Below are positions 18,946 through 28,168 of a stretch of DNA of 64,000 nt, piece by piece (the stretch's first letter is position 1; the number at the start of each line of letters is the position of its first letter). The notes under the pieces are model-generated. The model worked only from the letters and a program-made list of their open reading frames with translations, ran no database searches and had not been told where the DNA came from. The stretch is from Bacteroidaceae bacterium (GTDB taxonomy: Bacteria; Bacteroidota; Bacteroidia; Bacteroidales; Bacteroidaceae). The position numbers and the translations under genes are program-made. The DNA is taken from contig JAFZDY010000044.1 in the NCBI GenBank assembly GCA_017560945.1, positions 24,590 through 88,589 of the forward strand, read 5' to 3'.

Positions 18946-21483
18946 ATGAGAAAAATTATATCATTTTTGTTGCTCGCTTGTGTTTGTATTACGTTACAAG
19001 CACAGCGGGCAACATTACGTATAGATGCTCAAACTAAGCATCAATATATTACAGGTTTTGGCGGTTTTGTTTGTAGCCCTCAGTTTGGCTATGGACACAT
19101 GAGTCAAACCGAGATAAAAAAAGTATGGGGTGACGCAAGTACTGTTGGATGTAATATTATGCGTCTTTATATTCCTATTGGAAAGAATTCATGGGGACAA
19201 TCTTTGCAAACGGCTAAGTGGGCAAAGCAAATGGGACTCATTGTTTTTGCTTCTCCTTGGGGACAACCTGCTGAATGGAAAACAAATGGTACCATCAATG
19301 CCAAAAATGAGGATGGTACAACTGGTAAACTGAAACGTGAAAATTGGGATGAATATGCTCAGTATTTGGAAGAGTATGTTCAATATTTGCGAACTAATGG
19401 TGTAGAACTCGATGCTATTTCTATACAAAACGAACCTGATTGGGCTGCCACTTATGCTGGTTGCTTGTGGTCTGCCAGTGAGATTGCAGAGTTCGTAAAG
19501 ACCTATGGACGAACAATTAGTTGTAAGATTATGGCACCTGAAACATTGGCAGTTAATGATTCATATGTCAATGAACTTAATAAATCAGATGTTCTTCCCA
19601 ATTTTGATATTTATGGAGGTCACCAATATGGTGGTATACAAAGTGGATATAAGAAATTAGCGGAAAAGGGTAAGGAAATTTGGATGACAGAGTACCTTAT
19701 CAATTGGAATGAGAATAGTAGTACTTCACGCAATTTTGATTATTCAAAGGATGTATTTGACTTTTTCCGAAGTATAAATACTTGTATGTTGGGTGATTTC
19801 AATGCATGGATTCACTATGCTGCTAAGCGTTACTATGGTATGTTGGGTGATGGACAATGTGGAACTAGCAGTGGAACAGTAACAAAACGTGGCTATGTGA
19901 TGGCACATTTTGCACGTTTTGTGACGGGTATGACTCGTGTGGAAGGTGAGTTTTCAGACAATGCTGCAACAACTCTTGAAGGTTCTGTGTATATATCACA
20001 ATCAGGAGATTCTATTGTTGCAGTGATTGCCAATTCTTCCAATGAAAATCGTTCTTTGACTCTTGATCTCCCTTTCTATACTTTGAAAGGAGAAATGCGT
20101 ACTACAACGAAGAGTCAAAGTTTCAAGCAAACTGACCTTTCACAAGAAGTTGAAACATGTCGCCCTGTAGTTGATATTGCTGCTGCCAGTGTGACTACTA
20201 TTCTTTTTGAGCGTTCGCGAGATCGTCAAGTTTCAGATATGAAAGCCACGGCTCAACGTTTTGACAAGATAGATAATCTTACACGCACTAAAAATGCTTT
20301 TGGTACTGCTTATGCAATGTCTGGTAAATCAAAGACTTTTGATCATTCAAATTCGTTGATTTCATCAAATACAACTTCATCTAATGGATATTTACAGTTG
20401 ACTGATCGTTATAGTCAGTTAGTATTGCAGGTGAAGAAATTAAGTTCTACGATGAATTATTCATCTGCTATTACTACCTTATACTATATAAATAGCAAAG
20501 GAACATTGTCGTCTCACAATTATGGAGACTTAACGTTCAATAGTCGTGAGAACTTCAATTTAGTATTTGACCTTTCTCCAAATACATTGAAGGATGGATG
20601 TAAGGGTATTATCTCCATAACCAATAATAACTGGTCTTCTGTGCTTACCTTCACTTTTGGTGATGTATATTTAACATCAGGAGGTGGACAATATGCAGCT
20701 TCACTCAGTGGAGCTTATGTAGCGGATGATGGCTATTTATTGGATTATACTGCCGATGCTTCATGTACAAGTTTGGACTTGTCTGCTGTTACCGACTTAC
20801 CTACTTCATGGGATTGGACACCTACGAATCGTGTTGTTTATGTTTCTGAGGAAAGTAATGTGACTGGCCATAATGTAGTAAGAGGAAGTGTTTGTCCTCA
20901 ACTCGTGCTGTCTGATAATGGTGGAGATTTTCGCCCATCTAAGTTGTTTAGTGCAACAAAGGCCATGTTTACATGCTCAGTTGATGGATATCGCTTGTTG
21001 ATGCTTCCTTTCACTGCTCAAGTGCCTGAAGGTGTCAGAGCATATACACTTTCTTCCGATATGATTTATGAAGAGGTTACATCAATTTCTGCTAACCAAC
21101 CTGTACTTATTGAGGCTCAGGGAGAAATCACATTTGTAGGAGAAGGAGAGGTGTCTTATGCTACCAGTCCTCTTACTGCTATGTTGAGAGGTACTTACGT
21201 CGCATCAAAAGTTTATGCAGGTGATTATTTGTTGGAAGTGCAAGATGGTGTTCCTGTTCTTGTACGTCAAACAACATCTGGTGACTTGTCACCGTTTAAC
21301 GTGTATGTTCAACGTTCGTTATCAGACAAAATAATACCTCTTATTTCTGCAGAGGGTATTACTGAGATAAGTATATCTGATACAAACACTGAGTCTCCTC
21401 TCTATAATGTTATGGGACAACGTGTGGATGCTGATTATAAGGGTATAGTAATTATTAATGGAAAGAAAATATTCAAAAAGTAA
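18946..21483 (+). CDS. GH30-family xylanase with C-terminal sorting-like tail
   Basis: The 845-residue secreted enzyme has a signal peptide (about 1-20) and a GH30 barrel plus beta-sandwich (about 25-430). The acid/base is Glu163 (SIQNEPDW) and the nucleophile is Glu249 (WMTEYLIN). About 400 residues of beta-rich accessory domains follow. They end in YNVMGQRVDADYKGIVIING, a tail common on Prevotella secreted proteins. By context it is a glucuronoxylan- or arabinoxylan-specific endo-xylanase. The residue pattern that defines subfamily 8 cannot be checked here. ATG 18946 starts the signal peptide; 18925 would add seven residues. Confidence 0.88.
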   Translation: MRKIISFLLLACVCITLQAQRATLRIDAQTKHQYITGFGGFVCSPQFGYGHMSQTEIKKVWGDASTVGCNIMRLYIPIGKNSWGQSLQTAKWAKQMGLIVFASPWGQPAEWKTNGTINAKNEDGTTGKLKRENWDEYAQYLEEYVQYLRTNGVELDAISIQNEPDWAATYAGCLWSASEIAEFVKTYGRTISCKIMAPETLAVNDSYVNELNKSDVLPNFDIYGGHQYGGIQSGYKKLAEKGKEIWMTEYLINWNENSSTSRNFDYSKDVFDFFRSINTCMLGDFNAWIHYAAKRYYGMLGDGQCGTSSGTVTKRGYVMAHFARFVTGMTRVEGEFSDNAATTLEGSVYISQSGDSIVAVIANSSNENRSLTLDLPFYTLKGEMRTTTKSQSFKQTDLSQEVETCRPVVDIAAASVTTILFERSRDRQVSDMKATAQRFDKIDNLTRTKNAFGTAYAMSGKSKTFDHSNSLISSNTTSSNGYLQLTDRYSQLVLQVKKLSSTMNYSSAITTLYYINSKGTLSSHNYGDLTFNSRENFNLVFDLSPNTLKDGCKGIISITNNNWSSVLTFTFGDVYLTSGGGQYAASLSGAYVADDGYLLDYTADASCTSLDLSAVTDLPTSWDWTPTNRVVYVSEESNVTGHNVVRGSVCPQLVLSDNGGDFRPSKLFSATKAMFTCSVDGYRLLMLPFTAQVPEGVRAYTLSSDMIYEEVTSISANQPVLIEAQGEITFVGEGEVSYATSPLTAMLRGTYVASKVYAGDYLLEVQDGVPVLVRQTTSGDLSPFNVYVQRSLSDKIIPLISAEGITEISISDTNTESPLYNVMGQRVDADYKGIVIINGKKIFKK

Positions 21484-21498
21484 TATATTTTAGTAATT

Positions 21499-23556
21499 AT
21501 GAAAAAGAGATTTTTACAACTGTTGCTCCTTTTGGTTGCAACTTCTGTGAATGCACAGAATCCGTATTTGCCTTTGTGGGAACATCTTCCCGATGGTGAA
21601 CCTCGTGTGTTTGAAGATCCCGATAATCCGGGAAAGTTCCGTGCTTACATTATTGGTTCGCACGATGTTAACTATTCAGCTTACTGCGGTCCCGATATCC
21701 GCATGTGGTCTGCTCCTGTAGAAGACTTGAGTCAGTGGGTTGATGAAGGTCCTATCTTTACTTATTTTATTGATGGTCAGTGGGATACTATGTATGCTCC
21801 CGACTTGGTAGAGGTTAAGGATCGTGAGACTGGAAAGAAGACTTATTATCTCTATCCTCACTCACGTGGTAATCGTCGTATTGCTATGGTATGTAAGAGT
21901 GATCGTCCCGATGGTCCTTTTACTCCCATCAACATGACAGAGGATGGTCGTCAGTGCTTGCCTGGTTCATTGATTGATTTTGACCCCTCAGTATACATTG
22001 AGTATGTAACAGATAAGAAGGATCCTGACTATGAGAAGGGATTCCGTGCTTATGTCTTCTATGGTTTCCAGCACTCAACTGCTTGTGAGTTGGATCAGAA
22101 TACTATGTACTCTATGCGTCCTGGTACTGAGTTGCATGACTATTTCATTCCTGCAAGTAGCCGTTATGGTGAAGTTCGCGATCCCGAAGGTACTGAATAT
22201 CCCGCTCTTTATAAGGGACAGAATCCTGGTGAGTTCAACTTCTTCGAGGCTTCTTCTATCCGTAAGGTAGGTAACAAGTACGTGATGGTATTCTCAGGCT
22301 ATTCAGGTCCTGACTATGGCTTGGGTTCTACTAACTCTGCTCTTCGTTATGCATTTGGTGACTCTCCTCTTGGTCCTTGGCGTTCAGGTGGTGTATTGGT
22401 TGACTCACGTGGTGTTGTCCCCAACGAGGATGGTTCTCATTTGATGACTGCCAACTTTGCACACAACACTCACGGATCTCTTGAGGAAATCAATGGTCAG
22501 TGGTATGTATTCTATCACCGTCCTCCCCGTGGTTTTGGAAATGCTCGTCAGGCGATGGTTGCTCCTGTGAAGATTACTTGGGACAAGAAAAAGGTTGCTG
22601 ATGGTGGTGTAGTTAAGATTACTGGTTATGATCCTTATGTGAAGAATAACGAGTGGACAGCAAAGGCTACAGATGGTACTGAATATACAGGTGCTGAGGT
22701 AACCAGTGAAGGTTTCCAAATCTTTGGTCTTCCTCCTTATGCATACTATTCAGCAGGTTATGCTTGCTACGTAACAGGTAACGATTGGATGCAGGATAAT
22801 CACGATGTATGGGACAATAACATGGATCTCGCAGGTATCACTAACGGTGGTATCGTAGGTTTCAAGTATTTCGGTTTTGGTGGTCTTGAGAAGGATACCA
22901 AGGGTGTGAAGGCTTTCGTAGGTGCTCAGAAGGGCGATGGAACTACACTTAATATAAACTTGACTCCTGGTGGACGTGGTGCGTTTAAGATTCACGTAAT
23001 GCTTGACGGTCCTTATGCTAATGAGTTCTGGAAAGGTCAAGAAATCGCTGTAATCGAAGTTCCTGCTGATGCTCCTCGTGTTGCTAAGAACTATCAGGTA
23101 GCAGTTCCTGCTGTTGAAGGTTTGAAGGGTAAGCACGCTATCTACTTGGTAGTAGAAGGTCCTGAAGTACAAATGCCTCAAAACAACAATCGTCAAGGAT
23201 TTGGTGGTGGCCGTCAGCCTCAGCAGCCTCAGCGTCCTATCGGTTTGTTGGATCTCCACGGAATTGGTTTCTCTAAGGCTGGTACTACTTGCGATCGTCC
23301 TGCAGTGCCTGTTGTTACTATCACTGCAGATGGTCATAAACTCAACCTCCCCAAGACTCCTATCCGTTTCACCAACGCCAACGGTCTTAGCGATGCTATC
23401 CGCTACCAAGCTTATGGTCCTTTGAAGCAGGGTACTGTATTGAAGGCAACTGCTACAGATCCTTCTGTGAAGTTCGAGATCAGTCCTATTGTTGAAGGAC
23501 GTGCAACCGTTAAGTGTATCTACAACGGTGTTGAGAAGATTTATTTGATCAACTAA
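21499..23556 (+). CDS. GH43 arabinofuranosidase/xylosidase with CBM6-like domain
   Basis: The 685-residue secreted enzyme has a signal peptide (1-19) and a five-bladed GH43 propeller. The opening blade carries GEPRVFEDPDNPG, the pKa-modulating region is MYAPDLVEV and the likely acid is about Glu250 (FFEASSIRK). A CBM6-like beta-sandwich (about 410-590) and a C-terminal beta domain follow. A Gly/Gln/Asn-rich loop (NNNRQGFGGGRQPQQPQRP, about 558-580) interrupts the carbohydrate-binding domain. It would remove arabinose or xylose from substituted xylan. It lies 15 bp after the GH30 gene, so it is co-transcribed. Confidence 0.88.
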   Translation: MKKRFLQLLLLLVATSVNAQNPYLPLWEHLPDGEPRVFEDPDNPGKFRAYIIGSHDVNYSAYCGPDIRMWSAPVEDLSQWVDEGPIFTYFIDGQWDTMYAPDLVEVKDRETGKKTYYLYPHSRGNRRIAMVCKSDRPDGPFTPINMTEDGRQCLPGSLIDFDPSVYIEYVTDKKDPDYEKGFRAYVFYGFQHSTACELDQNTMYSMRPGTELHDYFIPASSRYGEVRDPEGTEYPALYKGQNPGEFNFFEASSIRKVGNKYVMVFSGYSGPDYGLGSTNSALRYAFGDSPLGPWRSGGVLVDSRGVVPNEDGSHLMTANFAHNTHGSLEEINGQWYVFYHRPPRGFGNARQAMVAPVKITWDKKKVADGGVVKITGYDPYVKNNEWTAKATDGTEYTGAEVTSEGFQIFGLPPYAYYSAGYACYVTGNDWMQDNHDVWDNNMDLAGITNGGIVGFKYFGFGGLEKDTKGVKAFVGAQKGDGTTLNINLTPGGRGAFKIHVMLDGPYANEFWKGQEIAVIEVPADAPRVAKNYQVAVPAVEGLKGKHAIYLVVEGPEVQMPQNNNRQGFGGGRQPQQPQRPIGLLDLHGIGFSKAGTTCDRPAVPVVTITADGHKLNLPKTPIRFTNANGLSDAIRYQAYGPLKQGTVLKATATDPSVKFEISPIVEGRATVKCIYNGVEKIYLIN

Positions 23557-23569
23557 TATCCTTTTTATT

Positions 23570-23607
23570 GGGTGCAGGTCGTGCATTGCATTGTACGATC
23601 TGCATCC
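23570..23607 (+). promoter_or_regulatory. Intercistronic hairpin between GH43 and GH8 genes
   Basis: Arms 23570-23585 and 23592-23607 pair over about 14 bp without a following T-run. It is more likely a transcript-stability element than a terminator. Confidence 0.5.
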
Positions 23608-23640
23608 ATTAAGTATATAATTATTAATCTATAAAGTATT

Positions 23641-24927
23641 ATGAAAAGAAAAATTTTCACTAACGCATTACCTCTTTTGTTCGCATCTGTAATGTCAGTA
23701 TGTTGTGCATCTAAGCCCGATCAGCCATGGACAAAGGGAGGTTTCGAGACAAATGAATACCGCAATGTATTTGTGGAAGTAGGTTATTCACCCGCTGAGG
23801 TAGAAGCTAAGGTTCAGGAAGTGTTCAACGATGTATTCCGTGGTCCTAACAAGTGCTACTTCGAGGTAGGTGATTCTATGGGTTATATCTCTGACGTTAA
23901 GAACAACGACGTACGTACTGAAGGTATGAGTTATGGTATGATGATTGCCGTACAGTTCGGTGACAAGGATATCTTCGATCGCTTGTGGCGTTGGAGTAAG
24001 AAGTATATGCAGCACCAGGAAGGTCCTCGTGAAGCATACTTCGGATGGAGTTGTCGTACCGATGGTACTCTCAATAGCGCAGGTTCTGCCAGCGATGGTG
24101 AGTTGTACTACATCACAGCTTTGCTTTTTGCGTCAAACCTTTGGGGTGACGATACTGGTATCAACTACAAGGCCGAGGCTCAGCGCATTATTAACTGCTC
24201 TATGGAGAAGAATGGTGAGCAGGGTGTTATGCCTCTCATCAATGCCGAGACTAAGTTGATTACTTTCACTCCTGACCGTGGTGGTAGCCGTTATACTGAC
24301 CCCTCTTACCACCTTCCCGCTTTCTACGAAGTATGGGCTAAGTGGGCTGATGACGGTCGTGCTGACTATTGGAATGAGTGCGCACGTTTGTCACGCGAAT
24401 ACTTGCACAAAGCTACTCACCCTGTTACAGGTTTGAATCCTGACTATAGCAACTACGATGGTAGTCCTCTTGACAGCAATCCTTGGATGCGTGGTTCTCA
24501 GAACTTCCGTTACGATTCATGGCGTGTGCCTATGAACATTGCTCTTGACTACTCATGGAGCTGTGCTGACAGTGAATGGCAGCAGCAGTATGGTCAGAAG
24601 ATTCAGAACTTCTTCTATTCTCAAGGTGTGAACGACTTCGTTGACCAGTATCGTATCGATGGTACTCTTCCCGAAGGTAATGAAATCTTGCGCGCAGGTC
24701 GTGCAGAGATCGCTCTCCGTCACAGTATCGGTCTCGTAGGTACAGTAGCCACTACTTCATTGTTGTATAGCAACGAGCACACTAAGGAATTCGTTGATGC
24801 TCTTTGGAATGCTAAGCACGAGCCATTTGAGGCAGATGGTTATATGGACGTTTACTACGATGGTCTTCTCCGTCTCTTCTCATTCATGCACTTGAGCGGA
24901 AACTACCGTGTAATTCAGCCTAAATAA
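23641..24927 (+). CDS. GH8 reducing-end xylose-releasing exo-oligoxylanase, lipoprotein
   Basis: The 428-residue (alpha/alpha)6-barrel enzyme has acid Glu94 in RTEGMSYGMM, substrate-binding Asp152 in SASDGELYY and predicted base Asp292 in NFRYDSWRVPMN. The last motif is typical of Rex enzymes rather than cellulases. The signal peptide ends in SVCC, so it is probably lipidated and held at the membrane. It would take xylose from the reducing end of short oligosaccharides made by the GH10, GH30 and GH98 enzymes. Confidence 0.9.
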   Translation: MKRKIFTNALPLLFASVMSVCCASKPDQPWTKGGFETNEYRNVFVEVGYSPAEVEAKVQEVFNDVFRGPNKCYFEVGDSMGYISDVKNNDVRTEGMSYGMMIAVQFGDKDIFDRLWRWSKKYMQHQEGPREAYFGWSCRTDGTLNSAGSASDGELYYITALLFASNLWGDDTGINYKAEAQRIINCSMEKNGEQGVMPLINAETKLITFTPDRGGSRYTDPSYHLPAFYEVWAKWADDGRADYWNECARLSREYLHKATHPVTGLNPDYSNYDGSPLDSNPWMRGSQNFRYDSWRVPMNIALDYSWSCADSEWQQQYGQKIQNFFYSQGVNDFVDQYRIDGTLPEGNEILRAGRAEIALRHSIGLVGTVATTSLLYSNEHTKEFVDALWNAKHEPFEADGYMDVYYDGLLRLFSFMHLSGNYRVIQPK

Positions 24928-24994
24928 TCAGTTTTAAATAGGTATAAAGATAAATCTTGTATCATAAATTATCGTCTTAATTTAAGAATCGATT

Positions 24995-27955
24995 ATGAAA
25001 TACACAAAGAGAATTTTATCAGCGGCTATGATGTGTGCATTGGCCGTTATTCCTATGTCAGCGCAATTCAAGAAGAATGCCGTATCGTTCGATACTTACG
25101 AGCACGATTTCGGTACTATCGCTGCTGATAAGGGTGCTGTGTGTCACACCTTCACACTTAAGAACGATACTAAGAAGGATGTGAAGATTGGCAAACAGAT
25201 TTCAAGTTGCGAATGCTTCACTGCTCGCTATGACGACAAAGTTATCCGTCCGGGTGAGACAGCAGAGGTAATGATTGTGTTTAACCCCATCGAAGCCAAG
25301 GGTCGCAGCTATCGTAGCATTGAGTTGTTGGACACCGATGGTAACACATTGGGTGGACTTTCAGCCAAGGCTAATGTATTGACCGAGGGTGACGATTCAA
25401 AGTATCCTTTCTGGGATTACAATCTTTCTAATGAGGCTCGTGTTGAAAACTTGATTTCATTGCTTACTCCTGAGGAAAAGGTAGGTTTGATGATGAACAA
25501 GTCAGTGTCAATTGACCGTTTGAACATCCCCTCATACAACTGGTGGAACGAGGCATGTCACGGTGTACGTCAGGATGGCTACACTGTATATCCTCAGCCT
25601 ATCGGTATGGCAGCTTCTTTCAGCGAGAAGTTGTTCTATGATGTGTTCTCTACAGTATCTGACGAGGCTCGTGCCAACTGGAACCGTTCTGATCACGACA
25701 TCTTCGACGTGCCTATGGGTGTGACTTACTACCCTGGTAACCCCGAGTTGACTTACTGGTGTCCCAATGTGAACATCTTCCGTGACCCTCGTTGGGGACG
25801 TGGACAGGAGACTTGCGGTGAAGACCCCTATCTGAATGCCATTTTGGGTGTGCAGACAGTACTTGGTATGCAAGGCAACGATGACAGATACTACAAAACT
25901 CACGCTTGTGCTAAGCACTATGCCGTACACAGCGGACCCGAACCTCAGCGTCACACCTTCGACGCTTCAGTGTCTATGCGCGACTTGTGGGAGACATACC
26001 TCCCCGCCTTCAAGGCATTGGTACAGAAGGGTAATGTACGCGAGGTAATGTGTGCTTACAACCGTTACGAGGGCGTACCTTGCTGTACAAGTGACCGCTT
26101 GTTGGTTGACATCTTGCGTCGCAAGTGGGGCTTTGACGGTATCGTTTTGACCGACTGTGATGCTATCAACAACTTCTACAACAGAGGTCAGCACGAGACT
26201 CACGATGGTCCCCTCTCAGCTTCTGTCGATGCAGTGTTGAATGGTACCAACCTCGAGTGTGGTAAGGTCTTTATGGTACTCACCGAGGCTTTGGAAAAGG
26301 GCTTGGTTGAGGAGTCAACTTTGGACGATCACTTGCGCATCACTCTTCTTGGTCGTTTCGAGTTGGGTATGTTCGACCCCGCTGAGATGCTTCCTTGGGC
26401 TAACCTTGGTGAAGACGTTATCAGCAGCGAGTCAAACAACGAATTGGCTATTCAGGCAGCACGTGAGTCTATCGTTATGTTGAAGAACGAGAACAACACC
26501 CTTCCTTTGTCAAAGAACCTCAAGACCATTGCAGTCGTAGGTCCTAATGCCGATGACGTTGAGTTGCTCAATGGTAACTACGGTGGTACTCCTACTGACA
26601 ACCATAAGCATTCATTGTTGAAGGGTATCCGCGAGGCTGTTCCTGGTGCAAACGTTATTTACAACAAGGGTTGCGAACTCACCAACGAGTACACCACTAT
26701 CAATCACTTGGCTGATTTCAACAACGGTCAAGGTCTCTTCGTAGAGTTCTTCAATAATAAGGAACTCAGTGGCGAACCCGATGTAACTGGTTACTACAAG
26801 GAAATCAACTTCTCTACCTTCGGAGCATGGGGCTTTGCTGAAGGCATCAGCACCGACAACATCTCTGTAAGAGCCAAGGGTACTTACAAGGCTACCTTCA
26901 CTGGTAATATGCAGTACAACTTGAGTTCTGACAATGGCTATGTATTGAAGATCAATGGCCAGGTTGTCGAGGAGTCTAAGGCAAGTAGCGGTGGCCGTGG
27001 TGGCTTCGGCTTTGGTTTTGGTGGCCGTGGCGGTGGAAACAACTACAAGTCATTCCCTGTGAAGGCTGGCGAGACTTACGAGGTTGAGATTGAGTACAAG
27101 CGCGGTAATGGTAACTTTGCTATGCTTCGTGGTGAAATCTGCGAGCGTAAGTTGATTGACTTCACTGAGATTCAGAACGAGGTGAAGAAGGCTGATGTTA
27201 TCATCGTTATCGGTGGTATCTCTGCTCGTATGGAAGGTGAAGGCGGCGACAAGGCCGACATCGAACTCCCCAAGGTACAGCAGCGTCTTTTGAAGGCTAT
27301 GCGCGAGACAGGTCGTCCTGTAGTGTATGTTAACTGCTCAGGTTCACCCATCGCATTTGCTACAGTAGAGGATTGCTACGATGCATTGATTCAGGCATGG
27401 TATCCTGGTCAGGGTGGTGCTAAGGCTTTGGCAGACATCATCTTTGGTGACTACAACCCCTCAGCTAAGCTTCCTCTTACCTTCTACGCATCAACTGACG
27501 ACCTCCCCGACTTCCGCGACTATAGCATGGAGAATCGTACATACCGCTACTTCCGTGGTACTCCTCTCTATGCCTTCGGTTATGGATTGTCATACACCAC
27601 ATTCGAGTATGGCAAGGGTAAGATCTCTAAGTCTTCTATGACTGCTGACGAGAAGGTAACCATCACCATCCCTGTGAAGAACACTGGCGACCGTGAAGGT
27701 GAAGAAATCGTACAGGTATACGTGAAGGCACTCGACTATGCCGATGCTCCCATCAAGTCACTCAAGGGTGTTGCTCGCTTGAAGTTGGCTCCTGGTCAGA
27801 CAGGCAAGGCAGTTGTTACTCTCGATGGCGAAGCCTTCGAATACTACGATCCTTCTATCGATGAACTCTCTACACGTACAGGTCGTTATCAGATCCTCTA
27901 TGGTAGTTCATCACTCGAGAAGGATTTGCAGACACTTTCACTCACTGTGAAGTAA
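24995..27955 (+). CDS. GH3 beta-xylosidase with N-terminal DUF1573 and PA14 insert
   Basis: The 986-residue secreted protein has a signal peptide (about 1-23) and a DUF1573-type Ig-like domain (about 28-130, HDFGTI motif). The GH3 catalytic part (about 140-860) has its nucleophile at about Asp387 (VLTDCDA). It is interrupted by a PA14-like domain (about 575-705) and ends in a fibronectin-III-like domain. A Gly/Arg/Phe-rich loop (SSGGRGGFGFGFGGRGGG, about 663-682) lies within the PA14 part. It would cleave xylo-oligosaccharides from the non-reducing end. The DUF1573 fusion is unusual for GH3. Confidence 0.9.
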   Translation: MKYTKRILSAAMMCALAVIPMSAQFKKNAVSFDTYEHDFGTIAADKGAVCHTFTLKNDTKKDVKIGKQISSCECFTARYDDKVIRPGETAEVMIVFNPIEAKGRSYRSIELLDTDGNTLGGLSAKANVLTEGDDSKYPFWDYNLSNEARVENLISLLTPEEKVGLMMNKSVSIDRLNIPSYNWWNEACHGVRQDGYTVYPQPIGMAASFSEKLFYDVFSTVSDEARANWNRSDHDIFDVPMGVTYYPGNPELTYWCPNVNIFRDPRWGRGQETCGEDPYLNAILGVQTVLGMQGNDDRYYKTHACAKHYAVHSGPEPQRHTFDASVSMRDLWETYLPAFKALVQKGNVREVMCAYNRYEGVPCCTSDRLLVDILRRKWGFDGIVLTDCDAINNFYNRGQHETHDGPLSASVDAVLNGTNLECGKVFMVLTEALEKGLVEESTLDDHLRITLLGRFELGMFDPAEMLPWANLGEDVISSESNNELAIQAARESIVMLKNENNTLPLSKNLKTIAVVGPNADDVELLNGNYGGTPTDNHKHSLLKGIREAVPGANVIYNKGCELTNEYTTINHLADFNNGQGLFVEFFNNKELSGEPDVTGYYKEINFSTFGAWGFAEGISTDNISVRAKGTYKATFTGNMQYNLSSDNGYVLKINGQVVEESKASSGGRGGFGFGFGGRGGGNNYKSFPVKAGETYEVEIEYKRGNGNFAMLRGEICERKLIDFTEIQNEVKKADVIIVIGGISARMEGEGGDKADIELPKVQQRLLKAMRETGRPVVYVNCSGSPIAFATVEDCYDALIQAWYPGQGGAKALADIIFGDYNPSAKLPLTFYASTDDLPDFRDYSMENRTYRYFRGTPLYAFGYGLSYTTFEYGKGKISKSSMTADEKVTITIPVKNTGDREGEEIVQVYVKALDYADAPIKSLKGVARLKLAPGQTGKAVVTLDGEAFEYYDPSIDELSTRTGRYQILYGSSSLEKDLQTLSLTVK

Positions 27956-27987
27956 AGCATAGGACAACTCATTGAATCCTATATTTC

Positions 27988-28029
27988 GAAGAGTGGAGAA
28001 TCCTCAGTGGTTCTTCACTCTTCTTTTTT
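27988..28029 (+). terminator. Terminator of the GH10-GH3 run
   Basis: A 13-bp stem (27988-28000 with 28011-28023, one mismatch) is followed by TTTTTT, 30 bp after the GH3 stop. It separates the first five enzyme genes from the CE15 gene. Confidence 0.82.
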
Positions 28030-28123
28030 ATTTGTAACAATTTCCAATCTCGACCTTTCCCCTTTGAAAACTATAATTTTGGAAATTGTGCGCAAAAGTG
28101 AGTGATGATTGAATAATATTGTT

Positions 28124-28131
28124 TATATTTG
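28124..28131 (+). promoter_or_regulatory. -7 element of the CE15 gene
   Basis: TATATTTG matches TAnnTTTG and gives a predicted start near 28138, with a leader of about 30 nt. Confidence 0.5.
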
Positions 28132-28168
28132 CAAAGTTTTATTTTAAATCATCAATTAAAAAATACAC

